The notes under the pieces: generated by a model | What the model saw: the letters and a program-made list of their open reading frames with translations, nothing else | What the model was told of the DNA's origin: nothing | Database searches by the model: none | Shown here: positions 61,012-64,000 of the stretch, in pieces | How the letters are laid out: each line of letters starts with the position of its first letter | Position numbering within the stretch: the first letter of the stretch is position 1 | Program-made: the position numbers and the translations under genes | Assembly: GCF_900636765.1 (NCBI RefSeq) | Contig: NZ_LR134313.1 | Coordinates: 744,001-808,000 of the forward strand | DNA from: Neisseria canis | GTDB taxonomy: Bacteria; Pseudomonadota; Gammaproteobacteria; Burkholderiales; Neisseriaceae | DNA: 64,000 nucleotides | Reading direction: 5' to 3'

Positions 61012-61515
61012 TTATTGAATGCAGATGCTGTGCCATTTTTCGACCGACAGCGGGCCTTTGATGGTTTGGATTAAGATAACGCCGGGTTTGGCGGCTTCGA
61101 AACGGTAGGCGCTGCCGGCGGGCAAAATGGCCTGATGACCCTGCTTCAGAATGGCGTGTCCCATTTTTTTGCCTTGCGGGTTATCGCCGGCCAAGCGGGT
61201 GCCTTCTTCGGCTTCGTCAACCAAGGGCTGGTCGAGCTTGATATAATCAACGCGGATTTCGCCGTCCATCACAATCACGAATTCATCGTGCGAGGCGGTA
61301 AACCAAGGCGACGTACCTTCTGCTTTCAATGATTCGATAACGAATTTCAAATTCATGCCGACTACGCTTTTTTCGTAGGGGGCGGATTGCGAGGCAACTT
61401 CAAAAATATTGGAAAAAGCATAATTGCTTGCTTCTCCGCTGATCAGTTGGATAGAACCTTTTTCGTAATCGTTCAAACTGCCGAATCGGGTTGCTTTCGC
61501 TTGATTATTCTCCAT
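61012..61515 (-). CDS. Hydroquinone 1,2-dioxygenase small subunit (HapC/HqdA type)
   Basis: A 167-residue cupin-like subunit, the usual size for the alpha chain of the heterotetrameric enzyme. Motifs are FVIESLKAEGTSPWFTASHDEF, VDYIKLDQP and ILPAGSAYRFEAAKPGVILIQTI. TGGAGA precedes the ATG. It is the first gene of the minus-strand catabolic cluster, so its upstream region should hold the main promoter. Confidence 0.83.
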   Translation of the reverse strand: MENNQAKATRFGSLNDYEKGSIQLISGEASNYAFSNIFEVASQSAPYEKSVVGMNLKFVIESLKAEGTSPWFTASHDEFVIVMDGEIRVDYIKLDQPLVDEAEEGTRLAGDNPQGKKMGHAILKQGHQAILPAGSAYRFEAAKPGVILIQTIKGPLSVEKWHSICIQ

Positions 61516-61976
61516 GGCTGTATCTCCAGTTGGTTTGATTTCATTTCTGCATCAAGGGGCTAATGCAGTTGGATGTCAAAATACAATGAAACCCGGCAAA
61601 CAACAATTCGGCAATTGCCGACATGACTGTTCGTTAAATGAAAGCAATAGTGGCGGTTTGATGAGGACAGTAAGCAGCAGAGGCAGAATGTGGTTGAAAA
61701 GCTGAATTCGGGTTTTGGTTTTAAAGTCAGGGGTTACGGGGTTTCGTGCCGTTTTTTCCGGAATGGGCGGATGCCTGTCTGAAAACGATTGAAATTACCC
61801 GATAAGTTTTCAGACAGGCATCCGAAGTAAATAAACTTAATCAGCAGGCCATCAGCCATACTTGGGTTTGGCGGAAATACCGTTTTTACGGTATAACCTT
61901 TTCACTATAATTATCCATTATCAGTTTAATCAAACTGGGCGATTTGGATGCTGAACCATTTTAAAGGAGCAGGGTA
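61516..61976. other. Intergenic region between hydroquinone cluster and yeiH, with DUS pair
   Basis: This 461-bp gap contains the divergent promoters. An inverted TG-wadDUS pair with a longer loop (61769-61823) lies in the middle. TAAATAAACTTAATCAGC near 61829-61846 resembles an arm of the palindromic element family. TACCGTTTTTACGGTATAA near 61880-61898 is a short inverted repeat before TATAAT-like sequence at about 61908-61915, a candidate yeiH promoter. Confidence 0.5.
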
Positions 61977-62993
61977 ATGCCTTTTTTCCGGCTTAAGGCC
62001 TCTTTTTGGCAGGGATTGCTGTTGTGCGGTTTTTTGGCCGGCGTGTCGGTGGCTTTGGCGCCCTTGCTGGGAGAAGCGGTCAGCCCTTTGTTGGTGGCGA
62101 TTGTGATCGGTTTGCTGCTCGGCAACAGCATTTATCCGCGCTGGGAGCAGGATTTCCGTGAAGGAACCGGTTTTGCCCAAAAGCAGATTTTGCGCACGGC
62201 GATTGTGCTTTACGGTTTCAAACTGACCGCACATGATTTGGCGCAGGTCGGTTGGAGCGCTTTTGCCGTTGATGCGGTTATGCTGGTGTCGACATTTTTG
62301 CTTGCGGTGTGGCTGGGCAGGCGGGTGTTCGGCATGGACAGGGATACTTCGGTTTTAATCGGTTCGGGAGCCGCCATCTGCGGCGCTGCGGCGGTGTTGG
62401 CAACGGAATCGGTTTTGAAGGCGGAGCCCCACAAAGTGGCCGTGGCGGTGGTGACTGTTGTGGTGTTCGGCTCGCTTTCCATGCTGCTTTATCCATTGGT
62501 GTATTCACTGAGCATACTGCCTTTCGACGCCGCCCAGTTCGGAATTTACACCGGTTCGACCGTGCATGAAGTGGCGCAGGTCGTGGCGGTGGGCGGCTCA
62601 ATCAGCCCGCAAACAGCCGATATGGCGGTGATTGCCAAAATGGTCAGGGTGATGCTGCTGGCGCCGTTTTTGCTGGCTTTGTCTTATGCGTTGGCAAAAG
62701 GCGGCAGGCAGGGCGGTGTGCGGGGCAATATCACCGTTCCGTGGTTTGCCGTGGGCTTTATTGCCGTGGCAGCGTTGAACTCTTTACTGCCGGCGGATTT
62801 TTCGCCGTGGATACGCCGTATCGTTTATCTGGATGATATTTTGCTGGCAGCCGCTATGGCCGCTTTAGGTTTGACTACCCGTGTGAATACGGTCAGGCAG
62901 GTCGGTATGCAGCCGTTTAAGCTCGGCTTTTTGCTCTTTGTGTGGTTGGTTGCGGGCGGAGCGGCGGTTAACTGGCTGCTGTTACAGCCGTGA
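61977..62993 (+). CDS. YeiH family (UPF0324) putative sulfate exporter
   Basis: A 338-residue inner-membrane protein with about ten helices. Family landmarks are SPLLVAIVIGLLLGNSIY, ILRTAIVLYGFKLT, LIGSGAAICGAAAVLA and YTGSTVHEVAQVVAVG. YeiH-type proteins are annotated as putative sulfate or sulfite exporters on limited evidence. Its position next to a sulfatase-containing cluster is suggestive, but that sulfatase acts outside the cytoplasm, so a direct link is not needed. Confidence 0.85.
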   Translation: MPFFRLKASFWQGLLLCGFLAGVSVALAPLLGEAVSPLLVAIVIGLLLGNSIYPRWEQDFREGTGFAQKQILRTAIVLYGFKLTAHDLAQVGWSAFAVDAVMLVSTFLLAVWLGRRVFGMDRDTSVLIGSGAAICGAAAVLATESVLKAEPHKVAVAVVTVVVFGSLSMLLYPLVYSLSILPFDAAQFGIYTGSTVHEVAQVVAVGGSISPQTADMAVIAKMVRVMLLAPFLLALSYALAKGGRQGGVRGNITVPWFAVGFIAVAALNSLLPADFSPWIRRIVYLDDILLAAAMAALGLTTRVNTVRQVGMQPFKLGFLLFVWLVAGGAAVNWLLLQP

Positions 62994-63046
62994 AACCGAA
63001 TTTTTCCACTATGTCTTTAACTGCCTATATTTAAATATTGTTCATC

Positions 63047-63586
63047 ATGACCCAACCCGTCCGCATTCTCGGCCTTGACCCCGGCAGCCGCACCACAGGT
63101 TTCGGTATTGTCGACGTTATCGGCCGCGAACACATTTATGTGGCTTCCGGCTGCATCAAAACCATCCCGAACGACGAGTTGGCCGGGCGCATCGGCGTGA
63201 TTGTGGAACATCTCAACGAAATCATCGAAGTGTACCGCCCCAATCAGGCGGCGGTGGAACAGGTATTTGTAAACGTGAACCCTGCGGCCACCCTGATGCT
63301 CGGCCAAGCCAGGGGAGCCGCCGTAGCCGCTTTGGTCATGCGCGGGCTGCCCGTGTATGAATACACCGCGCTGCAAGTGAAGCAGGCGGTGGTGGGCAAG
63401 GGCAAGGCGGCCAAAGAGCAGGTGCAGCATATGGTTGTGCAGATGCTGGGGCTTTCGGGCACACCGCAGTCTGACGCTGCCGACGGCTTGGCCGTGGCGC
63501 TCACCCATGCGCTGCGCAACCACAGCCTGGCAGGCAGAATCGGACTGCGCGACATCCAAATCAAAGGCGGCCGCTTCCAGCCGTGA
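63047..63586 (+). CDS. ruvC: Crossover junction endodeoxyribonuclease RuvC
   Basis: A 179-residue Holliday junction resolvase. Catalytic acidic residues are visible in [15 protein letters not shown] (Asp), [12 protein letters not shown] (Glu) and [15 protein letters not shown] (Asp pair). The start at 63047 (MTQPVRILG) fits the family; an upstream TTG is less likely. It works with RuvAB; ruvA is at 5.7 kb of this window, so the genes are not in one operon here. Confidence 0.95.
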   Translation: MTQPVRILGLDPGSRTTGFGIVDVIGREHIYVASGCIKTIPNDELAGRIGVIVEHLNEIIEVYRPNQAAVEQVFVNVNPAATLMLGQARGAAVAALVMRGLPVYEYTALQVKQAVVGKGKAAKEQVQHMVVQMLGLSGTPQSDAADGLAVALTHALRNHSLAGRIGLRDIQIKGGRFQP

Positions 63587-63762
63587 AACAGGCCTGTCTG
63601 AAATGCGGTAAACCCAAACAGAACAAAAGTTTCCCGCAATATTTCATCTATATCAAAAAAAGCCGAAGTGCTGACTACAAAGTGCTACATGCCACTATGT
63701 CCACTTAACCCGAATGGCGTATAATGATGATAAAAATTGTTAAAGAAAGAAAAAGGAAAAGT

Positions 63763-64000
63763 ATGAAAAACCATCAATTGGAACCATTCCAAAAAGTAGA
63801 ATTAGGCGAAGAAAAAGACCGTTTGCAGATTTTCGAGCAGGCCGTGCTGCAACATCAGGGCAGCAAATCGGGTGAGGATTCCAGCAGCGCGCCGCTTCCG
63901 GAAAGCTATCCTTACCGTACACGCATGAGCCGCCGCGTGTATGAAAAAGAGAAAAAACTGCTGCAAATCGAGCTTTTGAAAGTGCAAAGCTGGGTTAAAG
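63763..64000 (+). CDS. ppk2: Polyphosphate kinase 2 family protein (5' part)
   Basis: The first 79 codons are in the window; the frame is open at the right edge. AAAGGAAAAGT precedes the ATG. The sequence ESYPYRTRMSRRVYEKEKKLLQIELLKVQSWVK is the typical N-terminal approach to the Walker A motif of PPK2 (class I) enzymes, quoted here only by its parts PYRTRMSRRVYE and LQIELLKVQSW. PPK2 transfers phosphate between polyphosphate and nucleoside diphosphates. Confidence 0.82.
   Translation, partial: MKNHQLEPFQKVELGEEKDRLQIFEQAVLQHQGSKSGEDSSSAPLPESYPYRTRMSRRVYEKEKKLLQIELLKVQSWVK

Noticed and set aside
61514..61705. A 63-codon plus-strand frame after the hydroquinone dioxygenase small subunit
   Set aside because: It covers the expected promoter region, has no ribosome site and no recognisable sequence features.
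1..64000. Neisseria meningitidis or gonorrhoeae as source
   Set aside because: Those species use GCCGTCTGAA almost only; here most copies are TGCCTGTCTGAA, with GCCGTCTGAA limited to two blocks.

Overview
The window comes from a naturally competent Neisseria (Betaproteobacteria). The main evidence is a 12-base motif, TGCCTGTCTGAA, present dozens of times on both strands, often as inverted pairs forming terminator hairpins just after genes. This is the TG-wadDUS dialect of the Neisseriaceae DNA uptake sequence, which I recall as described for N. wadsworthii and N. shayeganii. A Correia-type element, IS1016- and IS1655-like insertion sequences and a comF gene agree with that. I cannot name the species with certainty.

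Layout. 1-4.8 kb: an IS1016-like element disrupting the end of an unknown gene, a patatin lipoprotein, bioH-bioC, comF and trmL. 4.8-8.7 kb: rlpA, ruvA, a small membrane protein and an ABC exporter. 9.0-12.0 kb: two related genes; the first joins a predicted Pycsar-effector-like (DUF5706/PycTM) membrane module to a DUF3616-like domain, and the second carries only the DUF3616-like domain behind a membrane anchor. 12.4-25.1 kb: a 3952-residue trimeric autotransporter adhesin followed by a TpgA-like lipoprotein that probably acts with it. 25.4-32.0 kb: mgtE, prmC, lactate permease, a small lipoprotein, a glycine-zipper protein and an EamA transporter. 32.0-34.7 kb: a cupin gene and a strikingly AT-rich DUF262 + HEPN gene pair, lying between two Correia-like elements. 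This looks like an acquired defence module.

34.7-42.2 kb: a 2-methylcitrate (propionate) cluster (acnD, EamA, lipoprotein, prpC, PfpI, prpB) whose uptake sequences are mostly the AG-DUS dialect (AGGCCGTCTGAA), so it was probably imported from another Neisseria. No prpF or prpR is seen. 42.5-44.7 kb: an alanine/sodium symporter and an NTF2-like protein.

44.9-61.5 kb: an aromatic catabolic region unusual for Neisseria. pcaI-pcaJ-pcaF with a LysR gene lie on one side of two IS1655-like copies that bracket sodB. On the other side is a nine-gene minus-strand cluster: two-subunit hydroquinone 1,2-dioxygenase, semialdehyde dehydrogenase, maleylacetate reductase, hydroxyquinol-type intradiol dioxygenase, Rieske ferredoxin, exported arylsulfatase, exported formylglycine-generating enzyme and an AtoE-type transporter. 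Together they read as a route from (sulfated) hydroquinone to maleylacetate, 3-oxoadipate, and succinyl-CoA plus acetyl-CoA. 62.0-64.0 kb: a YeiH-type transporter, ruvC and the start of ppk2.

A second theme is small palindromic elements: a 141-bp hairpin MITE-like family with Correia-like ends, one copy of which is inserted inside another Correia-like element at 52.3 kb. No tRNA, rRNA or CRISPR array was recognised by eye.
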